A DNA stretch of 64,000 nt from Pinus tabuliformis (taxonomy: Eukaryota; Streptophyta; Pinopsida; Pinales; Pinaceae). The notes under the pieces are model-generated. The model was not told where the DNA came from. It was given only the letters and a program-made list of their open reading frames with translations, and did not search any database. Each line of letters begins with the position of its first letter. The first letter of the stretch is position 1. Position numbers and translations under genes: made by a program. The stretch lies in assembly GCA_031772625.1 (NCBI GenBank), contig CM062814.1, positions 365,587,750 through 365,651,749 of the forward strand, given 5' to 3'. Below are positions 22,268 to 35,265 of this stretch, piece by piece.

Positions 22268-23689
22268 TGTTGGAAATATTTTCATTGATGGCAAAGGAGC
22301 AACAAGAAAATGAGCAGCACAAGGAACAACAACAAAAGTGTAGCAAAGGTAAAGGAGTAACAAAAGTGTAGCAAAGGTAAAGGAGCAACAAAAGTGTCAC
22401 AAAGGTAAAAGAGCAAGAAAATTGAAGTAAATGTAAAAGAGTAGAAAAAGTGCAACAAAGGCAAAGGAGTAGAAAAAGTGTGCCAAAGTTGAACAAAGGA
22501 GAAGAGACTGTGCATTGTTGTGTTGTAAGGCTATGGAAAAAGGAAAATGTGTGCAAGAAAGAATGTTGGAGAAATTGCTATATTGAAAATTTGTTGTGAT
22601 GATGAAGTGTTGTAATGCAAGGCAAAGGCAATACTCCATGATAGCTAAGACAAGACTCCATGACAACAAAGGAAAGACTCCATGACAACAAAATAAGAGA
22701 AGAGTCAAGGAGGTTGAGACAATGACATGAATATGTTGTGATGTAATCCAAGGTAAAGGGAAAGATGCTGTGAAGATTTGTTGTGATGTATTAATGATAA
22801 ATATTGTTATTTGATGTTGGCTTATGTTGATGACTTTAATCATTTCATGTGGATGAAAAATAAAATTGGGTGGATTAATTATTTTTGTGTTCTAATATTA
22901 AAGATATGAATAGTTTGGAAATGAAAGAGTGTAAGGCAAAGAGTCAAGTTTGTTCATTTCATATTCTTATGTGGAATAGAAACAACCAGAAAACTTCCTT
23001 TATAAAATATGTTGTTTTTGGAAGCACGGAGAGTTGTGAGAGAGTGCGAGAATGTGGGAGATATGATTAAGGTATTATACATTAGTTACTTGGCACATTT
23101 GAAGCTTATGCGAAGTAGATTTGAAGGGAAGAACATGCAGAAATGAAGATGGAGACATGCACAATTTATGACCAGGTAAACCAACACATTGTTGTTTCTT
23201 GTTTGCATCTGAGGGTTGTAGTCTCCTTTCAAGTTGTGGCTTGATAAATATCCAATTAGAGCTTGTTGAGTTAGGAGCCTCGTGTGGGTTGTAGCCTACA
23301 TAAAACATATGGGAGTTGGAGCTTGATAGCATGTTGAATCTTGCAAAAAAATGAGGTAGGAGCCTCATGTATGTTGGAGCCTACAGAAAATCAGATGTAA
23401 TAAGTTGTAGGAGCTTTCCCTTGCATCACAACAAAAATAATATCATGGTATTATCCCTTTATGGGTTTCTAAATATATCTGGTGTGAATATGTGTTTTTA
23501 TTATGTACTGATGTGATGTTTTTGTTTGATTATTGCTTGTTGGTGACATACTCAATCTGTTGGTCATTATTTGTTAAGATGCTCATGTAATGTTTTAGTT
23601 AATGAGGTTAATGAAAATAATATTAATGTCCATGAATATACTAAACTGATTCACCCCCCCTCCCTTTTAGTTTATTCAAGTTTTCATCA
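22268..23689 (+). repeat. 5' LTR of element D (1,422 bp)
   Basis: Begins TGTTGGAAATATTTTCATTG and ends TTTTCATCA two bases before the primer-binding site. Matches 50,929-52,297 along its length with substitutions and indels. Contains about six 28-bp tandem units (22,326-22,495). Confidence 0.8.
22326..22495 (+). repeat. 28-bp tandem repeat in the D LTR
   Basis: Units of the form aacaaaagtgtagcaaaggt followed by aaaggagc, about six copies, decaying to the right. The 3' LTR has only about four (50,990-51,100). On the other strand the array gives Leu/Phe-rich spurious frames. Confidence 0.8.
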
Positions 23690-23691
23690 AA

Positions 23692-23703
23692 TGGTATCAG
23701 AGC
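23692..23703 (+). other. Primer-binding site of element D (tRNA-iMet)
   Basis: TGGTATCAGAGC, the exact plant initiator-Met complement, two bases after the LTR end CATCA. Confidence 0.9.
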
Positions 23704-23753
23704 AGGTTCCTTCAATGTAAGCGTAATATCTTGAAGGTAGATCTAGTTGAATC

Positions 23754-25550
23754 ATGGACTATCAAAATCTGTCTGTGCTTAGTACATCAAACTTTCATGA
23801 ATGGATAGATAAGGTTAAAACTGAATTGATACATTAGGGGAATTTTGAGGTCTAAAATGGGCCTCGTAAAGAAATTATAAAATAATAGTGGAAATAATAA
23901 AATAAGATTAGGTTACAACATCAAATTTTAGAGGGAAAAAAGAAAAATTACTTTTTCAACTCATATTTTCAACTTATCTCCTTATGGGTTTACTCAAATT
24001 TGAGTGGAAACACTCATTAGATGAAAATTTTGATTCCTCATCCAAAGAGTACCCATGTCGCATACTTTTGATGGACCCAACTACACAAAAAATGAGAAAT
24101 ATATGAAAAAAATGATTGAAATCACAATTTTTCATGTATTTCTCATTTTTCGTGTAGCATTGTTCATTGAAAGTATGCAACATGGGTACTCCTTGGATGA
24201 GGAATTAAATTTTGCATCCAAAAAGTACTCCCTCTCGAATGAGTAAAAACTTAGGAGATAAATTGAAAATACAAGTTAAAAAAGTAGTTTTATTATTCTA
24301 TTATTTTTTAATCTTTTTAATTTTTTACTACAAAAATGGTGAATCATCCCCGATGGTTGACATCATCATCTTGAATCCAATTGGTTCTTATAAATTTTAT
24401 TTTAGCTTGTACACTTTTCCTAGGAGGCCCATTTTAGACATCAATATTCCCCTAATGGCTTATGGACCTGGTGTATGGAAGCTTGTATGTGAAGGTTACT
24501 CTCAAGACTCTTCCTCTATGAAATAAAAACAATGGAATGCTAAGGAAAAATGTACAATGTATAACAATATTCATAATAAGAATCTTGATACAATAGTATA
24601 TTTAACTTTTGCAAAAGAAATATGAAATAGATTATAGCTCATGCATGAAGAGGCTAGCAGCAACAATCTAAAGAAAGGAAAGAGAAAGAGGAAGGATAAA
24701 AACCCTATGAAAAAGGAAGTGTTCAGTTAAATGAAACCTCTATCTATGTGAATGAACCTGACTCTCATGAAGAAAAGATATATGAAAATCAATCTAGGCT
24801 TGACTTATCATTGGCTAGAATGGAAAGATTGAAGGGTGAAAACAAAGATCTGAAAAAAATAGTGCAGATATGTGATGAGAGAGAGCATGAGTAGGAGGAA
24901 ATTGTCAGCTTGAAGAAACTACATGAAGAAGAAAGGAGAATAGAAGAGGTGATAAGAAGTAAATTCAAGGACAAAGACCTACAATGTGAAAGCTTAAAAG
25001 ATCAGATAGGTTCATCTAGAAGTACGTTAGAAGAAAAGAATAGTTGGTATAAGCAACTAGAATAGGAGGTTTCCTCCATGAAGAAATTAGAAAAGGAAAT
25101 CATTAAATATGAAAAAGCAACACCAAAAGGACCTACAAAAGAAGAAAAAAATAAAAATAAGGAACACAAACAGAAGGAGAAGAATGAAGTTAGGAAATCC
25201 TCAATATCTCAAAGGAAGAAATATATCTCATGCTTCCATTTCCATGAACCAGGGCATATTGTAGCATACTGTAAGAAAAATAAAACCAAGAACGATCAAC
25301 TAAACGTGCATAAAATGAGGGGGCTATCTCAAGCATTCAAACAAAGAAGACATTCATTCACCAAGTACACAAATCAGTTCTCTGGTTACTGTTATCTATG
25401 TAATGAATTTGGACATAGAGTTATTGCATGCAAAATGTATGTAAAGAAAAATATAGATGACTCAAAAAAATAGACGTCATTTGTTCCTAGGCTCGGCCAT
25501 ATAAGTTGATACCTATGTAGCAAACTTGGACACAAATCCAAAGAATGCAA
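23754..25550 (+). pseudogene. Gag of element D (copia type), interrupted by a MITE
   Basis: ATG at 23,754 opens a frame (STSNFHEWIDKVKTELIH) that is cut by the foldback element at 23,837-24,452 and resumes with MAYGPGVWKLVCEGY. A Lys/Glu-rich, probably coiled-coil region spans about 24,750-25,200, with stops. CCHC knuckles follow: CFHFHEPGHIVAYC (about 25,233, second Cys changed to His), CYLCNEFGHRVIAC (about 25,388), and a third near 25,505-25,550 whose first Cys codon is now TGA (YLCSKLGHKSKEC readable). This arrangement is usual for plant copia gag proteins. Broken beyond function. Confidence 0.75.
23837..24452. mobile_element. Foldback MITE (616 bp) in D gag
   Basis: Ends GGGGAATTTTGAGGTC and GATGTCTAAAATGGGCC are mirrored at the far end, and inverted pairing continues inward: the block near 23,950-23,990 pairs with 24,235-24,285, and the block 24,030-24,110 pairs with 24,130-24,205 around a short centre. 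Almost the whole element can fold on itself. It is flanked by TA on both sides (23,835-23,836; 24,453-24,454). Removing it rejoins the gag frame. A TA duplication suggests a mariner/Stowaway-like origin; the termini are not the classical Stowaway ones. Confidence 0.75.
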
Positions 25551-27811
25551 GTTGTACTATACCCTAAATAACTCTAGACAGAAGATGGACACTAAAAGAA
25601 ATCCAAACAATGAGACAAAAGAAAATGTAGACACAAGGTATCTAACAAAGGTATGGAAATAGAAAAATAAAGAACAGCTAGTGACCTAGCTTCATCTTAG
25701 GGGGAGTTGTTCAAGAAAATGAAAATAGTCACGAGGAGAGAAGAATGTGTGAGTATTAAAAATGAGTGGCAACTCAGGGAGAGAGTATCCTATAGAAGAG
25801 GAAATATATATGGGAAGAACAAATCTTCACATGAATCCAACATGCACTCTTAGAATAATCAAAATTTAAGATTAGATCCTATTATCATCAACATTCAACA
25901 TTTTTTTCTTCGATCTATGAAATTAAGGTGAAGTAATTAAAGAGAATTGAGGTATCTTGTTGTTAGAGCACTATAGAAATATAGAGAGGAAATGGTGCCT
26001 TCATACAGATATGGATACCAATGTAATAAGCAACAGTAATTTAAACGAGATACAAAGTAATTCGCATAAAGAAAATACAACATGAGTGTTTGATGAAATT
26101 TATATCAAAGATAAGCATAAGAGTAGGGAGAAGGATTAAAAGTTAAAAAAAAGAGAATCCATTAAGTGATCAAAAAGTGTGCTCATGAATTGTGTTGATT
26201 GTTGAATTTCGGAATACTACTAGACCTCTATTTTGATAAGCAGACACCATCACAATCACAATCACGATTTCCATCCGTGATAGTAGTAGATATGTCGTTT
26301 ACACCTTCACTGATTTGCGCTCATAGTCAAGAGAAAATCTCAAGAATGGTTGCTGATATAGAAAATGATGGTTTAAATATATTGCAAATGAGTGATATAA
26401 TACATGGTGGAAATGTTTCACGTATTGGGGATCATGGCGTTAATATGATTTAATACTTACATATTCCATCTATGAAAGGGTCTACATCCAACATTACACT
26501 TGCTCAACATTGATAGTGCGTTGAGAATATTAACAATGTATTAACCTGCATAAAATGATTATCAAAAGAAATACTCTGGTTGAACGATGACTAAGAATAT
26601 TGGTTAAACGTTGTTCAAAAATGTGATATATATATTAGCATGTCAAAGGAAGGTTACTGAGATGTTGCTATATCCATTAGCCAAATGTCTACCTTGTTGG
26701 GAATACCTCTAGAGTGATTCAATCCAGCCACTAAGATTCTGAATCATATGAATAATTCTTTGGGCATGTTGGTTATATATTAGAATGGACGTATATTGGG
26801 CTTGCATATGGTTATTGGAAGTGATGTATATCAGGTCATGGGAAATAAATTATGTTGGCGTTATGAATGTACTATCTTATGTTGCATATGGACTATACTT
26901 ACATATTTATCAATGGAGTGCGTTATATTGGTGGGCATAATATGATATGGTGCATATATGGTGAGGTTGGCCATGATATGATGGCATCGATATATTTGGA
27001 AAATACGTTACTAATACAGTGTGCATGATCGATACATAATTACATCCATTGACAGCGTTGAGGAATAGGAAGTTAATGCGCAACATTCATTATATTGGAA
27101 AATGCAATGAATACATGGCGTTCAGAAATGTGTGTTAGAAGTGAATAATGTGTTGGCCACGTGCGTTATTTTTGTGGAAAAACATTACAAGTAGTATTGG
27201 TTACATACAAAACAATTACTCAGCATATGTTATAGATGGATAGAGACAGAAGTAGATTGAAAGAGAGGGAAAAAGTTATGCCATTATACGTATACGTTAC
27301 ACAATTCCAATATGCCAGAAATATAGTATTTTGATGATAATGCCAGATGGAAAGTAATTGAATAATTTGTTAGAATGAAATGTTACTTGAAAGATAAATG
27401 GAAAGGATCTGCATTGAGGATATTTGGAATGCCAATGAAGTGCTAACCACATGCTTACAGTGCATCTGATAACTTTATGACAATGATAATACGATATTGT
27501 TTTGACTATGTTTTGCATATAATGGCCACAAACGTTATATATATTTGGTGCAGTTAATAATGGTATTATTAGGGTGCCTTGTCAGATTAAGACACATTGA
27601 ATTATGTTGCCGGAACACTGTCGTTTACAATGCAATGCGATGTGTAAATATGGTGACACATTACAAATCTCAATGTTTAAATGTTACATAACTCAATGGT
27701 GATATGTATATTACATCACTGTGGTGGAAAATATATTATAACAATGGAATATATACTACATTGGAGCGTACTATTATGTGAAACGATTATATTAAACCTC
27801 AAGGTAGCATC
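25551..27811 (+). other. Element D interior, unclassified
   Basis: Follows gag where pol would be expected. No integrase, RT or RNase H motif in any frame. From about 26,460 to 27,790 the sequence has an even texture rich in short motifs such as atatgg, cattac and atgttgg, without open frames over 75 codons. It may be captured non-coding DNA or a strongly decayed insert. Confidence 0.35.
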
Positions 27812-28420
27812 AAGGTAGCTATATCATGCCATCTATTACAGTCCTTGCATATTTCAAATTTCCCTTATGGTAATGATGATACACTTAGAGAATTTGCAGT
27901 TTCCTGTACAAATATGCATTTTCTAGATGCATCCTACTGCTCAAATATTTCTCTAGAGGCCATGAAGGTTCCATAACTGTGAGGGAATCAATGCCACATC
28001 AATGGCTTCTTTATCTGAGTGTGTTTTTCTTGAGGCACTTCAACTTGTTTTCTGATGGTTGCTAACTTCTGTCGCACTAGATCTTCCAAGGCTTTGGCAC
28101 ATAAGTCTTGTTAATTTCTGCAAGATTGTTGAATTGAAATTATCTAGTCCAACTCTAGTATCTATAAATTTCACAAGTTGTCCAATTCTTAATCGAGTTG
28201 TTATTACATGAACTACACCTCACAAATTGGTTCTCCAGAAATAGCAGAGTTTGACAACTATAATGTTACAATGCCTTTGTTTATCTGAAGTTGATTTGAG
28301 AGGGTGTGAGTCATTGAATGCCTCAATTTGCGAGGTATTTAGGGATGGTAGTGGCTGCCCAATGCTCATCAAGATTATCAAGAAACCTTGCACATCTCTG
28401 AATTTTGTGAATTGTTAGAT
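27812..28420 (+). pseudogene. F-box/LRR protein fragment (FBL15/SLOMO type)
   Basis: Read with frame changes, the plus strand gives leucine-rich-repeat segments I recognise from plant F-box/LRR protein 15: an early block with DDTLREFAVSC and LDASYCSNISLEAM, then EGINATSMASLSEC, then LPRLWHISLVNFCKIVELKL, then LQCLCLSEVDLRGCESLNAS followed by ICEVF and GCPML. The order matches the family. In life this is the substrate-binding LRR part of an SCF ubiquitin ligase. The F-box itself and both gene ends are absent. Stops (for example after VVIT), a short internal deletion after MKVP and one or two frameshifts make it a pseudogene. No intron is apparent over about 200 codons. Family call from memory of the protein; not searched. 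Confidence 0.75.
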
Positions 28421-28661
28421 TATTTCTTGGTGAATTTGTCTAAAATTGACTATTCAAAGGGATAACGAATAGATAATAATCAATCCCAAGGGATTACACA
28501 AAGGGATTACAAGAAGTTGTGGAGATAGGGATCCTAGAATTGTTGGAGTTTTATTTTACTACAAAAGATAAAGTTGATATATTAGTAAAGGATGCATTCA
28601 AACTTATTGCCTTGCTTCAATATTCATATTTTACAACTCCCACCAAACTTATGATGATCCC
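28421..28661 (+). other. Element D interior left of element F
   Basis: Contains a short open stretch (28,519-28,661 and beyond, entering F) that I do not recognise. The last five bases, atccc (28,657-28,661), are the left target-site copy of element F. Confidence 0.4.
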
Positions 28662-31600
28662 TATTATCACTCCAATATTCCTTTGGAGTTTATTAGAAAG
28701 AAATGATTAGAGGTAACCACAAACCTACTTTGGAGATTAGGATTTAGCCTTCCTAATTATCAGAGAAGGCTCTCTCTTTATGATTTAACTTTGTTTAGTT
28801 AATTGATTTTACACTAGTTATGATTGTACTTGTGTTTTGATTTGGATTTTGTGCCGGGATCACTTACTCAGATGAATAGAGGGATGTATTTTAGCATTGG
28901 GCTATGGGGTCAAATGTCAAGCAAAAATAATTGGATCAAGTTCTAAATTTTTTTTCTACAGGGCAAGATAGTTAAGTTACTTCAGATCTCAAGGCTTGAT
29001 GGTGAAGTGGTTTTCAATCGGATCCAAGGAGTAATTAAGGGTTACTTAGGCCGGATTATGAAGAAAGTGAACAAGGTCAACTGAGATGGGAGAGCAATTA
29101 AGATTCCTCAGATCCGGATATCAGAAGAAAACATAAATGTGATCAACTGTTCAAAACAGAGTGTACTTAAACAAATTCTGAGATAAATTTCCAGTTAATT
29201 CATTCAACTTTAGATAACATTTAAGTTTGTGAAACACATAAGAAAATAAAAAATTTAACAGAGCAAATACTTCACTGTAATAGCCCAACACATGAATCGT
29301 GTAGTGAAATCTCTTTATTACTTGCTCGAGTCTGCTGACTTAAAAGATTGGTACAATAACCCTTAGATTTATAAAAAAAATAACTCTACAAATGTATAGT
29401 AATCCATACTCAAAACTTCGAATTATGAATTATTTATACAAAAATAATTTACAAAATATCTCAAACTGTCTTGGGAATTAATCTAGGAGAAAGAAATATC
29501 TTCATGCAAGAAGATAGAGACAGATGTTCAACTAATGTATGTTGTCCCCGTTTATTAGGTTGTGTTGTATTTATGCTCTAATATTTTCTCTTTTATTCTC
29601 TGCTTCGCTGTTGGACTTCATGTTGAATTCTCTTCTTACTTTGATCTTTCAACTAATACACTTTTACCTGATACTCTTTCATCTAGCTGGCCTGTCATTA
29701 TCCTTTTATTGTGGCTTTTATCCTTAATGTACATTACATTTTGACTGTTTATTTCTAGAGTAAGTCATTCAATTTCTCCCATGTTTTTGCATCTGATAAT
29801 TGGATATTTATCATTTTCCTATAAATCTCATCTGCCTTCGTGTACTTGGCAAAAGTGGGCTTATTCACAAAAAGGTGTTTTACCTCATGCTGGAGGTAAA
29901 AAAAGTTCTCAAAAGTTTGGTATAGGACCTTGCCAGTTGGCATCCCCTTCATAGATGAAGTGTTCACTTGATCCCTGGCCACTTCTCTAATTCTTCTATT
30001 GTAGTCCTCTTATGGCATTAACTTATCATTTATTACCTAGGGATTGGGCAGACCCTTTTGCCTCAAAACTTCAAATTTAACCATGAACCTATGTCTAGCG
30101 AGTTGCATGGTTTGGCACTTATCTTCAAGGTTTAGCATTAAATTCCTCTTGGTGAGGACCCTTTTTACTTCTAGTATTGTACCTGTCCTGTCAGGTATCT
30201 CTAATTCTTGCAATTCATACTTATTTTTGGAGTTAAGGAAGTGAATGATCCTTGTTGCTTCCTCTGGCATATCTCTCAATTCTGTTTTCACTATGTGTAT
30301 GGCTTCTATAGCCTCTTTTACCAAGTCAATTTTCTCAAAAATTACTTGAATGGATGGCCAAATATCATTGACAGATTCAATAATATTGGCCCATAATTGT
30401 TCATTAGCCTCTCCAAGGCGTTCCTTTAAAGTCAATTTGTTCTCCAAGTTTTTTATTCTTTCATTCATCCTAGTTGATTTTTGCACTTCTTCTTTGTGCG
30501 TAATCTATGCATGCTTATAGTCATTCTCTAGACTGGTCACCTTTTCCTTGAGCTTGTTCATTTCTGTGGTCTAAATGAACATCTCTTCCATTGCCTTAAC
30601 CAATTTCCTAGCCTCATCACCTGTTGACTCTGTTGCTGTTGACCATGTTGCTGATGTAGACCCTGTAGAAGCTGGCTGTGTTGTAGCCATTGGAGTTGTA
30701 GGAGCTAATGACGCTACCAAAGTGGAGGGTACTGCAGTAGTAATTGTTGGGATAATAGTGGCAGAGGCAGTATCAATACTAGCTTGTTTTAACTGTATCA
30801 AGCTATCTAATTCCTTTTCCATTTCCTTCAATTGATCAATTAATTGTAAAACCAGGTCCATCATCTCCTCCTAATGTGTTTGGCTCTCCAAGACCTCTTT
30901 TGTCTATGGGTGCTCTGAATGAGGAAGTTTTAGTTGCTTTTTGAGAGCTGCAATGTCCTCATTCTTCTTCTTTTTGATCAACTTTTCAGTAGCCTTGATG
31001 TCATTGGAATCATGTCCCAGGTCAATTACCAAGTCCTTCAATGACTTGATCCTGTTGCCCTTGGCCTATGAGGAGGCCTTTTCCTATTTGTGTTGGGTTG
31101 TAATGTTGTCTAATGAACCCTATAGCTTATGTGCAGCCATAGCCTTTCCTGTCATGGTGGAGTAGATCATCTCTCCTTCCTACTTGTGGAATTCTATCTG
31201 GTAAATATGATGAAAATCCCTGGCCAACACCTCGAAGTCTATTTTTCTGTAGTCAGATGATGTCTTTGGCTGCTGGATAGTTGGTTGCATGAAAGACACC
31301 TACCCTTTTCCTACTTTGATGTCAAAATATGAAATTAACCTGCTTTGATTTGCTGGTATCTGTCCTTGATGTATTTTTCTCTATATGCTGGCTTGGTGAA
31401 AGAAGAAACCTCAACACTGAGCTGTCTCTCAATCAGTTGACTGTTAGATGTTGAAGGCTATTGTGTTTCTCCTGAAGTAGTTGTGCCTTTTCTTCTTTCC
31501 ACCATTGTATCAGTGTAGTGATTTCCACTGATTCAGTGGTTTCTTCTTGTTCAGTTATAGGATTCACCTTGGGCTTTTTCTTGAGCTCAAACTGCTCATT

Positions 31601-34600
31601 TTTTGTTTCCATAGTAGAATTGGAACCCTCATCGATTTTTCTCTTTGGGTTTCTCTGCTCATTTGTCGAGTTTTGTAAAATAAGAGGAATATTCAAGGGT
31701 TTCCCTAGTTCTGGAACTTGCAGGAAAGAACATTCATTAATTTGTTTCTCTACATCAATCAGTGTAGTGACTACATCTACTATCATGATATCCATGTCAA
31801 TTAGAGTGCTTTCCAACCATTTTGATTGGTTGACAAACCTCTCAATATCCGGTGTAGGATGGTGGATAAAACGTCCCAATTTGACCTTGATTCTCAGCTT
31901 ATTTATGACTCCATAAGGGTCATACTACCACATAAAGTTTCTTTTGAACTTCATTTGGTGTAACATCTTGTCTACCTCTAGTAAATCTTCTCTATTATTA
32001 CAAATGAAGGGGCCCAATTGACTTTTCATTTTGAATTGGGTTTTCTTCCTAGATGCTAGGAAGTTGACTTCATCAGAATTGATGATTTGCCTAAAATATT
32101 CTATTGCAAATATCCTCATAGGGAGGTATTTTGGCAGTTGGCAAGGGGCAAGTTGGCATCCATAAATTCTAATCTCTGTGTGGTTTTGGTACAGAGACCA
32201 GTATCCCAAATTGTTGTTCTTGGTCAACTATATGACCCTCTTGATCTCTTGGCTAATTTTGGGCTGAGGACTACTAGTTAACATGTTCATGACTCGATGG
32301 AAAAATGAATCAATGAAGTCATTTTAGGTGAATGTAGTGGAGTATTTCTAGATCAAGGGTGTCCGATAAATAAATGACCTTGGATTTCCTTTGATATCCA
32401 ACTTCTGCATGCTGACAGGGAACTTATCTGATTGATAATAAAAAAATATGTGAAATAATACAGAAGAATACTTGAAACTCTCTCAGCTGGTAATCTGGTG
32501 AACTGTTCATGCATCGTGTTTGCAATGAACTGAACATAGATACAAATAACAAACGTGGCTTGCCTGGGCTAAAGATCGAAGGAAAGGCCAGTACAACCTC
32601 ATCCACATGTTCATCTTTGGTATATACTAAGATGAAAGAGAGCATGGTAATAATCTGTCTGCCCCTTTTGGAAAAAATGGTGGCAGAATAAGGGGGACTA
32701 TCTATGCGAGTATGACATTCCTCTATGATGAAAGTTTTGAAAATTTGGGCTATTTTGGACAGATCTAGCTTAACATATAGGTCTAACAAGTCTCCAATTG
32801 ACAATGGGGTCTCATTAGGGCTTGGTTGGACCTGAAGCATTTGGTTGATAGATTTTGCAATGATGGTAAATAACACTTGCTGGCTAGAGGTGACAATAGC
32901 TCTTTGGCTAGGAATGTAGCATGCATGACAAAAATGGATGATGTCTGGGAATGGGTGTACTTATGGAAACAAATATTTTGGAAAATTAGATTCCCAAAGA
33001 TGGATGTCATCGTTATGGTTTAATAATTTGTTCTTACTCCAGTAGTGGATCTTTAGAAGGTAAGCATGCATGACAAAAATGGATTATGTCTGGGAATGGG
33101 TGTACTTCTAGAAAAAAATATTTTGGCAAATTAGATTCCCAAAGGTGGATGCCATCATTCTGGTTTAAGAATCTATCCTTACTCTAACAGTGGAGCTTTA
33201 GAAGGTAAGTAGGGCAAGCAATATCCTTTATTTGAAAATCTTTGTTTGCTAATGCAAGGTGGTCAATGTCCAGGTGAGGAGTTTGCAAAGGTCTCACATC
33301 CAGGGAGGTTTGGGAAGCCACAATTGGGTTTAGAGATATGAATTAGGCTTGTAGAGGTTCTAGAAGTGAGGTTTTGGGAGTTTCTGGTACAGTGAGTGAG
33401 CAATTACAAACTGTAAAAGGAGGGTTTGGGGTATTCAAATAAGCTTGTCTTCAATTTAGGAAAATTTCTTAATTTATTTCAATTAATTAAGCTTTCAATT
33501 AGACTATGAATTTTCAAATTGAAGGGTCATTCTTGTTTTCCCAAGAATACCTGGAAATTAGTGGTTTGGCTTGCAAACTAGGTTCAATGGTGAATACAAA
33601 GGGTACGATGGCTTCAACTGTGAACTGGTTGCTTGAATTGCGTGTCTAGAGCTTCTTCAGGCGGCAAACGATGGTCAGTTCGGTTGTTTTTAGGTTCAAG
33701 GTGTCACAAATGGCTTGAGCAACATTTGTAGTAAAAAAATGAGAGAAAAGGGCAAATTGGTGCTTTTCCGGCCTTTTAATGGGTAACGATCACATTATGG
33801 TGCAGAAAATATAAATGAACAGTGGGCAGTTTTTTGGCTTGGGCAGGGAGGTGGTTTTCTGGGCCATCGCACCACTTTTGGAGTGCAAATGGTATTTTTC
33901 ACGAGCATGCGTCTAGCCTGGGGTCGCCACGTAGAAGAACAGTGCCCAGGCAAAACTGCGAACCTCACATGCTCTCAGGCTGCTATTGGCTGGACAGTGA
34001 ACCCGTGCAATATGGATGCGCACTGTCAGATCTGGGGGTTGGAAATCAGAAGGTTATCATGTGGTTAAGTTACACGGAGGGAATCGGGAAAGGGATTTGT
34101 GGGGCCTAGGGTTTAATTACAGGAAATTGTAATTAATTAGTGTATAAGGTTAGGATTAAGTATAAGCAGCGGGTTAATAAAGTGGGACCAGGGGTTATGT
34201 GGCAGGGTTTTTTAACCGTACTAAGGGTTGGTGGGTTAAAAAAGGGTTTTTCGAGGAAATATAAAGTGGGGAAATTATTTTGATAATGCAGGGGGGATAA
34301 AAACTTAGAATAAGGGGGTTTTCATGGGTTTCTAAAGGGAAATAGGGAAATTTATAAGGGGGGAAGGTAATATTTGCAATAGGAAATGGGTTTCACACTA
34401 GGGAAAAAGAGTTTTGGGTAGGGGGATGATTTTTGAAGGGTTATTACTAAGGAAATGTGTGAAACCAAGGGGTAAGGGTCAAAATAAAAGGAGAAGGGGA
34501 CTTATAACTGATAAAGGGATAATGGGGAAATCAGCAAATAAGCATGTGTGGGGCATAGTGAAATGAGGGGAAATTAGTTAAACCAGCTTGTGAACATCTT

Positions 34601-35265
34601 TTCTTTCTTTTAAATGGGCTTGCACATGAAACATAAGATTAAGCATGATAAATGTGCTTTTGACTCAGCAACCTTATGCATTTGCAACCTTTCTTCTACC
34701 TACCCTTTATTTATCCTAACATTTTTTCTTTATTTTATTGGGTGCATTTGAGCTTATTGACCCTTTATTTCCTTTTCTTTTGACAAGAAAACTATCTAAT
34801 TCTAACCTTATAACTTCCAATGGCTTAGATTAAACTGATGAGCTCATTTTTATTCTCTACCTAACTATTGTTCTACCAAGATTAAACAGTTTGGCTAAAT
34901 GCTTATTCTCTATCTATCAACATAAAATTTAAAGCATGAATAAGTCAAGATTAAGCTATCTGACCATCATGGATTGTGGCATTTCTGACAAGATGCACAC
35001 AACCTTATTTTGCATAGTAAAGTAAAAGGTATTAGCACTTGAATTTGCACATTTTCATGATCTGTTCTATTTCTTTTTGGGGTTCATATTTTTCACTTTT
35101 TTTATCTTTTCTATTTTTTTTTGTCCTTTGATTATTATTTTAGGACATACCCTCTTTACATTTAATATGGAAAACATTTTTCGGAAAGCAAAAGTATATA
35201 CAATATTACAAGACTAACCATAGCTAATTCAAAATTATGAATCCTATTATTATAGGACCCTAACA
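28662..35265 (-). repeat. 3' LTR of element F (6,604 bp)
   Basis: Matches 41,965-49,128 colinearly with scattered substitutions and small indels. It differs mainly by lacking the solo-LTR insertion. Inner end ccctaaca at 35,258-35,265 on the plus strand, identical to the outer end of the other LTR. Unusually for an LTR, no polypurine tract is evident next to its inner edge. Confidence 0.85.
29755..33730 (-). pseudogene. Reading frame inside the 3' LTR of F, unrecognised
   Basis: Sense to the element. Open pieces, 5' to 3': 33,010-32,783; 32,876-32,424 (150 aa, includes SIGDLLDLYVKLDLSKIAQ); 32,227-31,925 (100 aa, YLPMRIFAIEYFRQIINSDE); 31,879-31,433 (148 aa); 30,864-30,571 (97 aa, LKEMEKELDSLIQLKQ coiled coil then Thr/Ala-rich); 30,486-30,037 (149 aa, charged helical); 29,982-29,755 (75 aa, ends TWEKLNDLL). 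The last three share one frame. Upstream, FFTTNVAQAICDTLNLKTTE is readable to about 33,730. The 5' LTR has the same pieces in order. It is not gag, pol or an env I know, so I give no function. Confidence 0.55.

Noticed and set aside
22242..22843. Leu/Phe-rich minus-strand frames of 77-148 codons
   Set aside because: Antisense readings of the 28-bp tandem array and its surroundings in the D LTR; periodic sequence, no start context.
29539..29744. Hydrophobic plus-strand frames, also seen at 42,842-43,066
   Set aside because: Present in both LTR copies but antisense to the LTR reading frame, short and without a family; probably chance in pyrimidine-rich DNA.
33822..34109. 95-codon plus-strand frame in the 3' LTR of F
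   Set aside because: Not open at the matching place in the other LTR (about 47,690-47,970), so not supported.
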